Source: Gammaproteobacteria bacterium
Lineage (GTDB): Bacteria; Pseudomonadota; Gammaproteobacteria; SZUA-140
DNA: 37,595 nucleotides
Assembly (NCBI GenBank): GCA_026981935.1
Contig: JALSIC010000106.1
Location: forward strand, 1 to 37,595
Direction of reading: 5' to 3'
Shown: piece after piece, positions 8,781-17,810 of the stretch
Numbering within the stretch: position 1 is the first letter of the stretch
How the letters are laid out: each line of letters starts with the position of its first letter
The notes under the pieces: model-generated
What the model saw: the letters and a program-made list of their open reading frames with translations, nothing else
What the model was told of the DNA's origin: nothing
Database searches by the model: none
Position numbers and translations under genes: made by a program

Positions 8781-8859
8781 GTAGCCCGGATGAAGCGAAG
8801 CGGAATCCGGGGATGGGTTTTTCCCGGATTTCGGCCCAGCGGGCCTGCATCCTGGCTAC
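8781..8859. repeat. GTAGCC-bounded palindromic repeat, copy 1
   Basis: The 79-base unit begins GTAGCCCGGATGAAGCGAAG and ends CATCCTGGCTAC, so its ends pair imperfectly; CGGAATCCGGG and CCCGGATTTCGG inside also pair. Related copies lie at 30435-30534 and, degenerate, at 33296-33375. It resembles BIME/REP-like elements common in Gammaproteobacteria. Confidence 0.8.
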
Positions 8860-8992
8860 ATGATGTCCACCAAGCATGCCCGAATTTTTCAATGATCAGG
8901 TTAATAGCGACACCGGCCCGCTCCTGCTGAACGGCGGGCGTGAGAGTACCACCGCGGCACAAAGGAGGATCCCTGCCTTCCTGGGAAAGACT

Positions 8993-9020
8993 TTGTGGGA
9001 CTGCAGCGGTTGGATATAAA
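8993..9020 (+). promoter_or_regulatory. Possible sigma-70 promoter for the small gene at 9052
   Basis: TTGTGG (8993-8998) and TATAAA (9015-9020) are separated by 16 bases, and the -10 lies 31 bases before the ATG. A good ribosome site (GGAGGA, about 9040) follows. Confidence 0.5.
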
Positions 9021-9051
9021 CTGTGCGCAATGTTCCAATGGAGGAAGAATC

Positions 9052-9294
9052 ATGCACAAGCCACCCTATGTCGGTGCTCCTGACCCAGAACTGCGTACCT
9101 CACCCATAGTGGAGTCCGTGGCGGAAGAAAGCACGGAAGAAATCCTGCCGGAGCGGGAAGAATACCCGGTCTGTTATTTCAACAATGTCGCCTACAAGGA
9201 CGGGGCCTACGTATGCAGCGGCAGTGGCGAACTGCTGCGTTGCGAAAAAGGGGTGTGGGTACAGGCGGGGAGCTGTGACCCGGACAATCCATAA
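9052..9294 (+). CDS. Small cysteine-containing protein, DUF1496-like
   Basis: The 80-residue protein starts at ATG 9052, preceded by GGAGGA at good spacing; an upstream GTG at 8995 would add 19 unlikely residues. The C-terminal half, VCYFNNVAYKDGAYVC followed by LLRCEKGVWVQAGSC, has four cysteines and resembles the small DUF1496 family, from memory. The N-terminal half is acidic and proline-containing. There is no signal peptide. The function is unknown. It stands alone, convergent with the DUF1631 gene, and a CCTGCC/GGCAGG hairpin lies just after the stop. Confidence 0.75.
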   Translation: MHKPPYVGAPDPELRTSPIVESVAEESTEEILPEREEYPVCYFNNVAYKDGAYVCSGSGELLRCEKGVWVQAGSCDPDNP

Positions 9295-9297
9295 ACC

Positions 9298-9314
9298 CCT
9301 GCCTCCATGGCAGG
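9298..9314. terminator. Short hairpin between convergent genes
   Basis: CCTGCC-TCCAT-GGCAGG forms a 6-base-pair stem between the stop at 9294 and the convergent stop at 9336. There is no T tract, so it is at best a weak or factor-assisted terminator. Confidence 0.3.
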
Positions 9315-9335
9315 AAACAGCGACTCCCGCCTTGA

Positions 9336-11975
9336 TCAGGCACTGCTGAGGCCGTTCATGAGACTGGTCATGGCGCGGTCCACGAGGGGGGCTTGTGCAA
9401 CCACTTCAGCGCGGCCCTGGCGCAGTTCCTCTGCGAATTGATGGAAAGTGAGATTGCGGGTGTTTTTGCCGTTGCGGTTGGTGAACATGTAGATACCGGT
9501 AACGGAGTTGATCCAGGTGAGTTTTTCCTGGGAGGTGCCGCCATTGCCTTGCTTGAAGGCTACCCAGGTGCCGTTTTCCATTGCCTGGACCTGGCGGGTG
9601 TATTCGTCCTCGATTTCTTCCACGATATGGCCTTCATCACCGCTGCCCAGGGTGATTTCCTCGACTTCCAGGGCCCCTTCCTCGATCTGGGCGAGGATCT
9701 CCGCAGCCCGGTCGGCTGCGGCCTCTTTCAGGGCGGCGAGGGCAGAGGCCCCGTTGTCACGGGGCGCGTCCTGGAAAGCGGCGGCCGTAGCAGGGTCGAT
9801 GCCGTCGTGCCAGCAGTCCTCCTCGTTCGCTTCCTTCTCGATCGTGGTATCGGCGTCCCCGGTGATCGCCTCGTCGGGCCCGCCTGCAGGCATTTCGGCC
9901 ATGGCCATGTCATCATTTCCGGCGCAGTCCCCGCCTGCCGTGTTCACCTGCGGTGACGTGTCGTCCGCGGTATCCGTTGCAGCGGGTTGACTGCCGCGCC
10001 TCTTGGTCCCGGCGGCCTCGTTCCCTTCATTCGTATCGTCGCGGCGTTTGCGCAGACTCACCGCCTGGCTGTGACAACGGGCCAGCGAGGCAAAAAAGGC
10101 CTCTCGTGCTTCCACCGGCATATCGATGAGTTCCATGCCCTGTCGCAGGTTTTGCAGGAGTCCCGGCAGTTCACTGACGAGGCGCCGGCGCTCATCCGCC
10201 GTCTTTTTCGGCGCAATGCTCCAGATCAGGCAATCCATGGTTTCCACGCTGGTGAGCCAGGCATCGCTTTCCTCGCCTTCCATGAGGAAGGTCATCATGA
10301 GCAACGTTTTCCAGTGCTCTTCCAGAAAGGTGCTGACCACGGGATGGAGGTCGGCTTTTTCCAGGCGCCGGCGCACTTCCTCGGCGGCCTGGAGACGGGC
10401 GCGTTCCCGGTGTGCCTGCTCCTCGGCGGCCTGCTGCAGGCGGGCTTCGGCTTCGGCGGCCTGGCGTTCCACTTCGGCCAGATGCATCTCCAGCTCCGCC
10501 AGCACCTCGCCGAATATCTCCACGTCATCCTCGAATTCGCAGAGCACGCGCTGCACCAGCCTGTCCGCCACCTCGTAGAGCGCATCGGCCTCCTGTTCTT
10601 CGGGCAGGCCGATGGCGGCCTGGGAAAGGGTGTCGAGAAACTTGCGCGCCGGATGGTTCTTGCGCGAGAAAAAGCTTTTGTCCAGCATCACCACCTTGAG
10701 GACAGGGATCTGCAGCCGCCCGAGGAGAGCCCTCATGCGCTCTGGTATATCCCTGTCTTCGAGGATATAGTCGAAGAGCATGGCGACAATGTCGATGGTC
10801 TGGTCCTGTTCCCGGGGCAGGGCACCCAGCACCTGCTGGTTCTTCAGTTCGCGCAGCACGTTGACGGTGTTGCCGGCAGGAATCACCGTTCCCAGGCCGT
10901 TACCCATCGACTCGGGGCCTGAGGCGAGGTCGGGACTGGGATCAGAAAGGGGATCAGAAAGGGGACCGCCTGGCTGGATCCCGGTCTGGAGTCGTGTCAG
11001 CTCGGAAATGAGCTGCCCGACGGGCAGTGCTGCGCCAGCACCAGCCGGCCCGTTTCCATATCCTCCTCCCTCTCCCCCAGTAACACCGCCCGCCACGGGA
11101 AGGGAGCCCGTACCGGCGGGCGGCATGGCCAGACCCTGGCGCCTGGCCATGATCTGCTGAATCGTTGCAAAAGGGTCCGTGTCATTGCCGAGGCCGTTGT
11201 GGTCGTCCCCCGCTTCGCAGCTCCCCCCGGGAGAGAGAGTGCCCGGCTGACGTTGTATGGCATAGTTGATGCGGGGCAGGATGTTGTTTTCAGCAAGATG
11301 TTCGTTGAGGCGGTGATAGATTCCATGCAGATCGGGCACGACGAAACGTTCGAACAGCTTGAGAATGATCAGCTTGACCTTGAGTTCCGCCTCCAGTTCT
11401 TCACAGGCCTCGCGGAAGGCATTGCAGATCAGGCCGGGATGGAAGGGGTTGTCCTCATCCTTGAGTCCGGGCTTGTTGAGCAGCAGGCCCACGCGGGTAT
11501 CCAGTGCGAACAGTTCTTCCTTGCACAGATGGCGGGCCTTGTCCACCATGTTGGTGACAGCAAGGTCCGTCTCCAGGTGATTGTCCTCAACCAGGCTCAG
11601 TTCTCCTTCCAGGGAAAGCCCGGGTGTCCCGCCACCGGTCTGCCCCGCAGACGGCCCGTGATGCCCTGCACAGACGGTTTCTTCTATTGCGTTGTGGACA
11701 TCCTCCTGGAAGCGCTGCCTGAAGACCGCTTCCATGTCCTTGCGCTTGCGCCGGACTTCGCGCATGGCGTCGAAATAGGTGCTCTGCACGACGTTGTTTT
11801 CAGCCTTCTCGGCCAGTTCGAAGAGGGCATCGTCCACCTTTCCCATCATGTCCGAGAGAGACCGGGTGAGTCCCTCCGCCGCGATATCACAACAGGCCTG
11901 CAGCAGGTCGACCGCCTTGCTGGGTTTCATGAAGTTCTTGATGGGTACCACTTTCGGTGTCGTTTTGTCAGCCAT
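9336..11975 (-). CDS. DUF1631 family protein (paralogue A)
   Basis: The protein has about 879 residues and no signal peptide or membrane segments. It is homologous to the protein at 34569-36905. Shared blocks include TIDIVAMLFDYILEDRDIP, LQIPVLKVVMLDKSFFSRK and, near the C-terminus, GTWVAFKQGN with LVDRAM. The region between the two main blocks holds a long alanine/glutamate coiled coil (EVERQAAEAEARLQQAAEEQ), and an acidic low-complexity segment precedes the C-terminal domain. ATG 11975 is preferred over the in-frame GTG at 11984. The family (PF07793 from memory) is restricted to certain Proteobacteria and has no established activity. It is transcribed alone, divergently from polX. Confidence 0.88.
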   Translation of the reverse strand: MADKTTPKVVPIKNFMKPSKAVDLLQACCDIAAEGLTRSLSDMMGKVDDALFELAEKAENNVVQSTYFDAMREVRRKRKDMEAVFRQRFQEDVHNAIEETVCAGHHGPSAGQTGGGTPGLSLEGELSLVEDNHLETDLAVTNMVDKARHLCKEELFALDTRVGLLLNKPGLKDEDNPFHPGLICNAFREACEELEAELKVKLIILKLFERFVVPDLHGIYHRLNEHLAENNILPRINYAIQRQPGTLSPGGSCEAGDDHNGLGNDTDPFATIQQIMARRQGLAMPPAGTGSLPVAGGVTGGEGGGYGNGPAGAGAALPVGQLISELTRLQTGIQPGGPLSDPLSDPSPDLASGPESMGNGLGTVIPAGNTVNVLRELKNQQVLGALPREQDQTIDIVAMLFDYILEDRDIPERMRALLGRLQIPVLKVVMLDKSFFSRKNHPARKFLDTLSQAAIGLPEEQEADALYEVADRLVQRVLCEFEDDVEIFGEVLAELEMHLAEVERQAAEAEARLQQAAEEQAHRERARLQAAEEVRRRLEKADLHPVVSTFLEEHWKTLLMMTFLMEGEESDAWLTSVETMDCLIWSIAPKKTADERRRLVSELPGLLQNLRQGMELIDMPVEAREAFFASLARCHSQAVSLRKRRDDTNEGNEAAGTKRRGSQPAATDTADDTSPQVNTAGGDCAGNDDMAMAEMPAGGPDEAITGDADTTIEKEANEEDCWHDGIDPATAAAFQDAPRDNGASALAALKEAAADRAAEILAQIEEGALEVEEITLGSGDEGHIVEEIEDEYTRQVQAMENGTWVAFKQGNGGTSQEKLTWINSVTGIYMFTNRNGKNTRNLTFHQFAEELRQGRAEVVAQAPLVDRAMTSLMNGLSSA

Positions 11976-12218
11976 TTCAACCACCCGTCCTGTGCGCTTA
12001 CACTACCGTTATTGGCAGCATCACAAATAGCATGAGTGACGACTTTCAAACTGTGATTTGACTCTCATATTTGCAGAGCATTGCGAGGGAGGGGGCATCT
12101 GGGACGCCGTTCATATCCGGTGAGAGTGACATTGCAGGATGCCGAGGCGGGCGTGACGGAATGATCAGATTGTTCCAATGGCGTTTCTTTGCCCGCCGGG
12201 TGTTTGACGAGAACGGTC

Positions 12219-13946
12219 ATGGCTATCCATAACGAAGACATTGCCCGTATCTTCGACGAGCTGGCGGATCTGCTGGAGATCGATGAAGCCAATCCCTTCC
12301 GGGTGCGCGCCTACCGGAACGCGGCGCGCACCGTGCGGGCGCTGGGGCGCGACCTGGGTGAGATGGTGGCCGGGGGTGAGGACCTGACGCGTCTGCCGGC
12401 CATAGGCAAGGACCTTGCCGCCAAGATCGAGGAAATTCTGCAGACCGGCACCTGCAAGGCGCTGGAGAAGCTGCACGGACACCTGCCGCCCAGTCTGGAA
12501 TCCCTGCTGGCCCTCCCCGGGCTGGGGCCGAAGCGGGTCAAGACCCTCTATCGCGAGCTGGGTATCCGGGACCCGGAGGCGCTGGAAAAGGCCGCCCGCG
12601 AGGGACGCCTGGAATCACTGCCCGGCTTCGGTCCCAAGACACGGCAGCGCATCCTGGAGGCCATCGCGGCACAAAGGACGACCGAGCGGCGTTTTCTGCT
12701 CAGTGTGGCACGTCAATATGCCGAGCCCCTGGTGACGTGGCTGCGCGCTTCGAGTGCCGTTGCGGCGGTCGAGATCGCGGGAAGTTATCGCCGCGGCAAG
12801 GAAACCGTGGGCGATCTGGATATTCTGGTGACGACAGGGAAACCGGATGCGGTCATGAGGCGCTTCAGCACTTATGAGGAAGTGGAAGACGTGCTTTCCC
12901 GGGGGAGTACGCGGGCCACCGTGATCCTGCGCTGCGGCCTCCAGGTCGACCTGCGCGTGGTGGATACCTCCTGCCTGGGAGCGGCCTTGCAATATTTCAC
13001 GGGAAGCAAGGCGCACAATATCCAGGTCCGCCGCCTGGCCCAGCAACGGCGCCTGAAGATCAATGAATACGGCGTCTTTCGCGGTGAACGACGGATCGCA
13101 GGGGATACTGAGCCCTCGGTCTACAGGGCGGTGGGCCTGCCCTGGATACCGCCGGAATTGCGGGAGGGCAGGGGAGAGATCGAGGCGGCGCAGGCAGGAC
13201 GACTGCCGCACCTGATCGGCCTGGGGGATCTGCAGGGCGACCTCCATGTGCATACCCGCGCCAGTGACGGCCATGACACGCTCGAGGCCATGGCACTGGC
13301 GGCCAGGGCTGCCGGGCTCAAATACATTGCGATCACCGAACATTCGCGCCGTCTGGCGGTGGCGAAGGGGCTGGACGAGGAACGACTGGAGCAGCACCTG
13401 AAGGCCATCGATGCGCTCAACAGCCGCTTGCGGGGCATTACCCTCCTCAAGGGCATCGAGGTGGATATCCTGGAGGACGGACGACTTGACCTGCCTGACC
13501 GGGTACTGGCACACCTTGACCTGGTGGTCGGCGCAGTACACAGTCATTTCGGCCTGAGTCGGCGCAAGCAGACCCGGCGCATCCTGCGGGCCATGGACCA
13601 TCCTTACTTCACGATCCTGGCTCATCCCGGCGGACGCCTGTTGCTGGAACGTGAGGCCTGTGATGTGGATATGGAACAGATCATCAAGGGTGCGGCGGAG
13701 CGCGGTTGTTTCCTGGAAATCAATGCCCAGCCTCAGCGCCTGGATCTCGATGCGGTCTTCAGCCGAATGTGCAGAGATGCCGGGGTGTTACTGGCCATCA
13801 ACAGCGACAGTCACAGCCGGGAACAATACGCCAATCTGCGCTACGGTATTGAACAGGCCCGTCGCGGCTGGCTGGAGAAGGATGATGTGCTCAATACGAG
13901 AAACCTGAAAGAAGTGAGAATACTTATCGAAAAGACAATGGGTTGA
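12219..13946 (+). CDS. polX: Family X DNA polymerase with PHP domain (PolX)
   Basis: The 575-residue protein has helix-hairpin-helix elements (LPAIGKDLAAKIEEIL, LPGLGPKRVKTLYRELG, LPGFGPKTRQRILEAI) in the first 160 residues. The nucleotidyltransferase core follows (GSYRRGKETVGDLDILV, then LQVDLRVV supplying the third carboxylate). The C-terminal PHP domain (GDLHVHTRASDG, ITEHSR, LAHPGGR, INSDSHSRE) gives bacterial PolX its metal-dependent 3'-5' exonuclease. The role is gap filling and end processing in base excision repair or end joining. ATG 12219 gives MAIHNEDIARIFDELADLL, the normal family start. Confidence 0.95.
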   Translation: MAIHNEDIARIFDELADLLEIDEANPFRVRAYRNAARTVRALGRDLGEMVAGGEDLTRLPAIGKDLAAKIEEILQTGTCKALEKLHGHLPPSLESLLALPGLGPKRVKTLYRELGIRDPEALEKAAREGRLESLPGFGPKTRQRILEAIAAQRTTERRFLLSVARQYAEPLVTWLRASSAVAAVEIAGSYRRGKETVGDLDILVTTGKPDAVMRRFSTYEEVEDVLSRGSTRATVILRCGLQVDLRVVDTSCLGAALQYFTGSKAHNIQVRRLAQQRRLKINEYGVFRGERRIAGDTEPSVYRAVGLPWIPPELREGRGEIEAAQAGRLPHLIGLGDLQGDLHVHTRASDGHDTLEAMALAARAAGLKYIAITEHSRRLAVAKGLDEERLEQHLKAIDALNSRLRGITLLKGIEVDILEDGRLDLPDRVLAHLDLVVGAVHSHFGLSRRKQTRRILRAMDHPYFTILAHPGGRLLLEREACDVDMEQIIKGAAERGCFLEINAQPQRLDLDAVFSRMCRDAGVLLAINSDSHSREQYANLRYGIEQARRGWLEKDDVLNTRNLKEVRILIEKTMG

Positions 13947-14050
13947 TGCAATTTCATTTCATTTTACATAAATTTTTTTGCTGGCAGCCGGGTGCAGATT
14001 TCGGGATGAAGAATGGTCATTCAAAGACCCTCCCGCATGGCCGATACAGA

Positions 14051-14227
14051 GTTATTAACCCGGCAACAATATATATCGTGTTCAGCGTTTCAGGCAGGCG
14101 CTGGATCAAGGCGCGGCACGCAGGGAATGGCCCGGCCCTTGCCAAGTGCCGCAACACCGAGCCGGCGCCTGCCTGAAACGCCTGACTTGTTGAAATTCAT
14201 AACATATATTGTTGCCGGGTTAATAAC
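14051..14227. mobile_element. MITE copy 2, intact, 24-base terminal inverted repeats
   Basis: Terminal repeats at 14051-14074 and 14204-14227 are perfect complements; the left starts GTTATTAACCCGGC. The interior contains nested inverted arms GCGTTTCAGGCAGGCGC and GCGCCTGCCTGAAACGC. No protein is encoded. The copy at 151-300 lacks the outermost base match, so the true element may be 14052-14226. Possible TA duplication sites lie inside the terminal repeats at the TTAA steps, but this is not decisive. An autonomous partner is not in the window. Confidence 0.9.
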
Positions 14228-14255
14228 CAGGCTGTTGAACGAGCATTTCTACACC

Positions 14256-14390
14256 ATGGGCAAACGCGACCGGCGTGCCCAGGGCGACCGCAGGGAAGCC
14301 ATCCGCTGGGGTGAGGGAAATGACCGCCGCAAGCGGAAACGGGACCGGCGCAAGTCCATGCGCGGTGCCCGGGATCGATTACCCCCTTGA
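14256..14390 (+). CDS. Very basic small ORF next to the MITE, doubtful
   Basis: ATG 14256 opens 44 codons beginning MGKRDRRAQGDRREAIRWGE, rich in arginine, lysine, aspartate and glutamate with repeated RDRR. No clear ribosome site is visible. It could be a small charged protein, or the surviving 3' part of a gene cut by MITE insertion, since the frame stays open leftward through the MITE. Function unknown. Confidence 0.35.
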   Translation: MGKRDRRAQGDRREAIRWGEGNDRRKRKRDRRKSMRGARDRLPP

Positions 14391-14420
14391 CAGTCTGACG
14401 CTGCCTGACAATACTGCCGC

Positions 14421-14642
14421 TTACATTTCGTCTTCGTCGAAGTGATAAACGGATTCGTCCAGGAAAGTGAGGGTGAGGAAGGTCATCAGCAGCAGCAGGG
14501 AAATGATGGCGCCCGGCGGCAGGAAGAGCATGATCAGGCCGGCAGCTATCCAATGATCCCTTGCCCGCCTGCGTTTCCGCCGATAGGCGCGGGTCCTGCG
14601 CAGCGGGATCCAGACATTGTGTTTCTCATCATAGACGTACAT
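14421..14642 (-). CDS. Small single-span membrane protein
   Basis: The 73-residue protein has a strongly basic segment (LRRTRAYRRKRRRARDHW, about 14-31), a long hydrophobic stretch (about 32-60, one or two passes) and an acidic tail ending DEDEM. The charge layout predicts an N-in inner-membrane protein. No family is recognised. It is transcribed convergently with the small basic ORF and divergently from the oxidoreductase at 14848. Confidence 0.6.
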   Translation of the reverse strand: MYVYDEKHNVWIPLRRTRAYRRKRRRARDHWIAAGLIMLFLPPGAIISLLLLMTFLTLTFLDESVYHFDEDEM

Positions 14643-14847
14643 GGTTCCAGCCCCGGCTCATGTTCCCATTCCGGCCCCTGCTCAACCCCCCGCTCAAGCC
14701 CCTGATCATGATAGACGGCATCACGCATGATATTCTTTAGCCGGCGGGCGGGGTATGATCTTTCCGAGTGAGCCTGTTGATGCCCACTATCGAAAAACCC
14801 ACGTTGCCTGTCAAGCGGGGAGAGACAAGGGAGGCGGGTGAACAGCC

Positions 14848-15849
14848 ATGAAAGCCGTCGTGATGACTGCAGCAGGGGGAACCGAGGTCCTGGAAGTGCG
14901 CTCCCTTCCAGAACCCCGGATTCGCCGTGCCAGCCAGATCAAGGTACGCCTCAAGGCGGCCGGCGTGAACCCCCTGGATACCAAGTTGCGCAAGCGGGGG
15001 GTGTTCTTTGAGAATGCCCTGCCGGCCATCCTCGGTTGTGATGGGGCAGGCGTGGTGACAGAGGTGGGTTCGTCAGTGCGGCGTTTCAAGCCGGGCGATG
15101 CCGTGTGGTTCTGTAATGGCGGGCTGGGAGGCGAGCCCGGCAACTACGCTGAATATACCGTCGTCGAGGAGGCCGCGGCGGCCCTCAAGCCAAGGTCGCT
15201 CAGTTTCGTCGAGGCGGCCGCCGCCCCCCTGGTGCTGATCACCGCCTGGGAGGCCCTGTACGACCGGGCGCGGCTCAAACCCGGGCAGACCGTGCTGGTA
15301 CATGGCGGTGCAGGGGGCGTTGGCCACGTGGCCATCCAGCTCGCCCGTCTTGCGGGCGCGCGTGTCTGCACTACGGTAGGCACTATGGAGAATGCAAAAC
15401 TGGCACGGGGCCTGGGGGCAGAGGAGATCATCCTTTATTCCAAGCGGGATTTTGTCGTCGCAGTGCGCGAGTGGACACAGGGGGAGGGGGTGAGTGTTGC
15501 GCTCGATACGATAGGTGGCGAGGTTTTTCGCCGTACCATGGGCGTCGTGGCACATTATGGTGACTTGGTGACGCTGCTTGATCCTGGCAGCGGCGTGTCA
15601 TGGAAAGAGGCGCGAAATCGCAACCTGCGCATCGGGTTCGAACTCATGCTCACGCCCATGCTCGCGGGTTTTCCCGAAGCAAGGCGTCATCAGGTCATCA
15701 TCCTGGAGCAGTGCGCCAGGTGGTTTGACGAGGGTCGACTGAAGATACACGTGAGCAGGACATTCCCCCTGGAACAGGCGGGCGCGGCACATGCCCTCCT
15801 GGAGACAGGACACATGACCGGCAAGGCCGTGCTTACCATGGAGCCATAG
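14848..15849 (+). CDS. Zinc-independent quinone oxidoreductase (MDR superfamily)
   Basis: The 333-residue protein is a complete medium-chain dehydrogenase/reductase. The N-terminal GroES-like domain contains AAGVNPLDTKLRKRG and GCDGAGVVTEVG. The Rossmann fold has VLVHGGAGGVGHVAIQLA, the NADPH-binding fingerprint of quinone oxidoreductases and zeta-crystallins. Cysteines and histidines for structural or catalytic zinc are absent. It likely reduces quinones or enones with NADPH in the cytoplasm. A GGGAGG ribosome site precedes ATG 14848. It appears monocistronic. Confidence 0.92.
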   Translation: MKAVVMTAAGGTEVLEVRSLPEPRIRRASQIKVRLKAAGVNPLDTKLRKRGVFFENALPAILGCDGAGVVTEVGSSVRRFKPGDAVWFCNGGLGGEPGNYAEYTVVEEAAAALKPRSLSFVEAAAAPLVLITAWEALYDRARLKPGQTVLVHGGAGGVGHVAIQLARLAGARVCTTVGTMENAKLARGLGAEEIILYSKRDFVVAVREWTQGEGVSVALDTIGGEVFRRTMGVVAHYGDLVTLLDPGSGVSWKEARNRNLRIGFELMLTPMLAGFPEARRHQVIILEQCARWFDEGRLKIHVSRTFPLEQAGAAHALLETGHMTGKAVLTMEP

Positions 15850-15862
15850 GAGTCTGTCGGAC

Positions 15863-16195
15863 TCAGGCGATCGTAGCGTGCATGGTGGCATCCCTGATTG
15901 CATCAAGGCTCACGACGGGCTCGTCTCCCACCACCTCCGCGCTGTGCATCGTTCCTCTGGGCACGGCCAGGCAGTCCCCTGCCTCCAGAATGACGGAACA
16001 GCCGTGCATGCGCATGCGAAAACGCCCGGCCAGCACGGCGTCGATCTTGTCCACATCATGGGTATGAGCGGGAAAACAGGTGCCGGGAGGGTAGACGTAA
16101 CGGCTGACGCGGTATCCACGCGCCTCCAGCTTGCGGCGCATATTGGCTTCGTTGAGTTCGCCGTCGGCGGCTTCGTTCCAGTGTTCGACTTTCAT
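15863..16195 (-). CDS. Cupin-domain protein
   Basis: The 110-residue protein starts at ATG 16195 (MKVEHWNEAADGELNEANM). Cupin motif 1 is degenerate (PAHTHDVDKIDAVLAGRF, keeping HxH but not the usual glutamate). Motif 2 is good (GDCLAVPRGTMHSAEV, PxGxxH), so one metal could be held by three histidines. Longer upstream readings would run antisense through the DUF1992 gene and are rejected. It faces the DUF1992 gene divergently across about 42 bases. The substrate is unknown; such single-domain cupins bind small ligands or act as isomerases or dioxygenases. Confidence 0.8.
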   Translation of the reverse strand: MKVEHWNEAADGELNEANMRRKLEARGYRVSRYVYPPGTCFPAHTHDVDKIDAVLAGRFRMRMHGCSVILEAGDCLAVPRGTMHSAEVVGDEPVVSLDAIRDATMHATIA

Positions 16196-16237
16196 GACGA
16201 TTTTCGTGGCGGGGTAAACAAGGTATAAAATAGCCCA

Positions 16238-16609
16238 ATGTGGCTCATCGACCAACTTGCCGAGACTCGTATTGCCGAGGCCGCGGCGCGCGGCGAATTC
16301 GACGACCTGCCGGGAGCGGGGCGCCCCCTGGTGCTGGATGACGACACCCTCGTGCCGGAAGCGCTGCGGGCGGCCTACCGGCTCCTGAAGAATGCCGGAT
16401 TCATTCCCCCCGAGCTGGACCTGCGCCGGGAGATCACCGATCTGCGGCAGCTTCTCCATCGTATCGCGGACGAGGGGGAACGGGACGCCTGTGCCCGCCG
16501 TCTCAACCTGCTGCTGGCCCGGCTTGCGGCACAAGGGCGGGAGTTGCCCATGGTGCTGCAGGCCCGCTATGGGGAGCGCCTGCAGCGGCATTTCGGCTCC
16601 GCCCCGTGA
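16238..16609 (+). CDS. DUF1992 (DnaJ-homologue subfamily C-like) protein
   Basis: The 123-residue protein begins MWLIDQLAETRIAEAAARGE and continues FDDLPGAGRPL, then VPEALRAAYRLLKNAGFIPP, the typical pattern of DUF1992, the domain also found in eukaryotic DNAJC28. No J domain is present. The role is unknown. Its stop overlaps the GTG start of the radical SAM gene (GTGA), implying a coupled pair. Confidence 0.85.
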   Translation: MWLIDQLAETRIAEAAARGEFDDLPGAGRPLVLDDDTLVPEALRAAYRLLKNAGFIPPELDLRREITDLRQLLHRIADEGERDACARRLNLLLARLAAQGRELPMVLQARYGERLQRHFGSAP

Positions 16610-17688
16610 CTTTGTACCACCCCAAGACCGGCAAGCCCCTGCAGCGGGGGCGGGGCGCCACCCTGTCGCCTGACAACCGCTACGCCCGTGAGTCAAGGCA
16701 AGGGGTGGACGATGGCTGGCGGCCAGAGGAAATCGCACCGCCGCCGCTGGTTACGACAGCGACGGCCCTCAAGACGCGCCGTATCATCACCCGTAACGAT
16801 TCGCCAGACGTGGGTTTCGACCGCTCCATCAATCCCTACCGCGGTTGTGAGCATGGTTGTGTCTACTGTTTCGCCCGCCCCACCCATGCCTGGCTGGATC
16901 TCTCGCCGGGCCTGGACTTCGAGGCACGCCTGTTCTACAAACCGGACGCGCCTGCCCTGCTGCGCAAGGAGCTGGCAGAGTCCGGGTACCGCTGTGCCCC
17001 GGTGGCAGTGGGCATCAATACCGATGCCTATCAGCCCCTGGAGCGACGCCACCAGCTCACGCGCCGCATTCTCGAGGTGCTGGTGGAGACGCGGCACCCC
17101 TTTACCGTCGTGACCAAGTCGGCCCTGGTGGAGAGGGACCTGGATCTCATTGCACAGGCCGCCGCCAGGAGACAGGCCGCCGTGGCCGTTTCCCTTGCGA
17201 CCCTGGACCGCGATCTGGCGCGTCGCCTGGAACCGCGCGCGGCAGCCCCCCAGAGGCGGCTGGAGACCATACGTCGCCTGGCGGAAGCCGGCGTGCCGGT
17301 GACGGTGCTGGTGGCGCCCCTCATTCCGGTGTTGTGCGATGCGGAGCTGGAGGAGGTGCTCGCCGCCGCGAGAGCCGCCGGTGCGCGTCATGCCGGCTAT
17401 GTCCTGTTGCGCCTGCCCCATGAACTCAAGGCGATGTTCCGTGACTGGCTTGCGTGCCACGCCCCCTTGCAGGCCGACCGGGTCATGAGTCATCTTCAGG
17501 CGATGCGGGGAGGCCGGGATTACGATGCCCGCTTCGGCCACCGCATGCGCGGCGGCGGTCCCTATGCCGACCTGCTGGCACGGCGCTTTCGCCTCGCGTG
17601 GAAAAGGCTGTCTTTTGAACCTCCCGTGGCGCTGGACTGTTCGGCATTCCGACCACCTGACAGGCATCTGCAGATGTCTTTGTTTTGA
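16606..17688 (+). CDS. PA0069-type radical SAM protein (SplB-like)
   Basis: The 360-residue protein has the radical SAM cysteines in CEHGCVYC (Cx3Cx2C) for a 4Fe-4S cluster, after SINPYRGCEHG, the family signature. The start is GTG 16606, overlapping the DUF1992 stop; the early GRGATLSPDNRY motif, conserved in this family, requires a start at or near this point. Members are related to spore photoproduct lyase, but their substrate is not established. It is probably a SAM-cleaving enzyme acting on nucleic acid, by family resemblance only. Confidence 0.9.
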   Translation: MTLYHPKTGKPLQRGRGATLSPDNRYARESRQGVDDGWRPEEIAPPPLVTTATALKTRRIITRNDSPDVGFDRSINPYRGCEHGCVYCFARPTHAWLDLSPGLDFEARLFYKPDAPALLRKELAESGYRCAPVAVGINTDAYQPLERRHQLTRRILEVLVETRHPFTVVTKSALVERDLDLIAQAAARRQAAVAVSLATLDRDLARRLEPRAAAPQRRLETIRRLAEAGVPVTVLVAPLIPVLCDAELEEVLAAARAAGARHAGYVLLRLPHELKAMFRDWLACHAPLQADRVMSHLQAMRGGRDYDARFGHRMRGGGPYADLLARRFRLAWKRLSFEPPVALDCSAFRPPDRHLQMSLF

Positions 17689-17810
17689 GCGTGACGTGGT
17701 GACCGCTTGACGGCATGGGCCTGGAGCGGTATATCGTCTGCTATCTGTCTTCAATGGCTCGTGACAATCTGACAGGAAATTCGTCGGATGAGTCGCGGGG
17801 AGATTGAGGC

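Larger units (their letters stand above)
8589..9051. other. Intergenic region with dispersed repeats
   Basis: This gap holds a GTCATTTCGA-family repeat cluster (about 8637-8764), then a GTAGCC-bounded palindromic repeat (8781-8859), and finally a likely promoter (8993-9020) for the small gene at 9052. Positions 8860-8990 show no recognisable feature. Confidence 0.7.

Noticed and set aside
16196-16738. N-terminal extension of the cupin reading frame
   Set aside because: It would run antisense through the DUF1992 gene; the cupin domain begins after ATG 16195.
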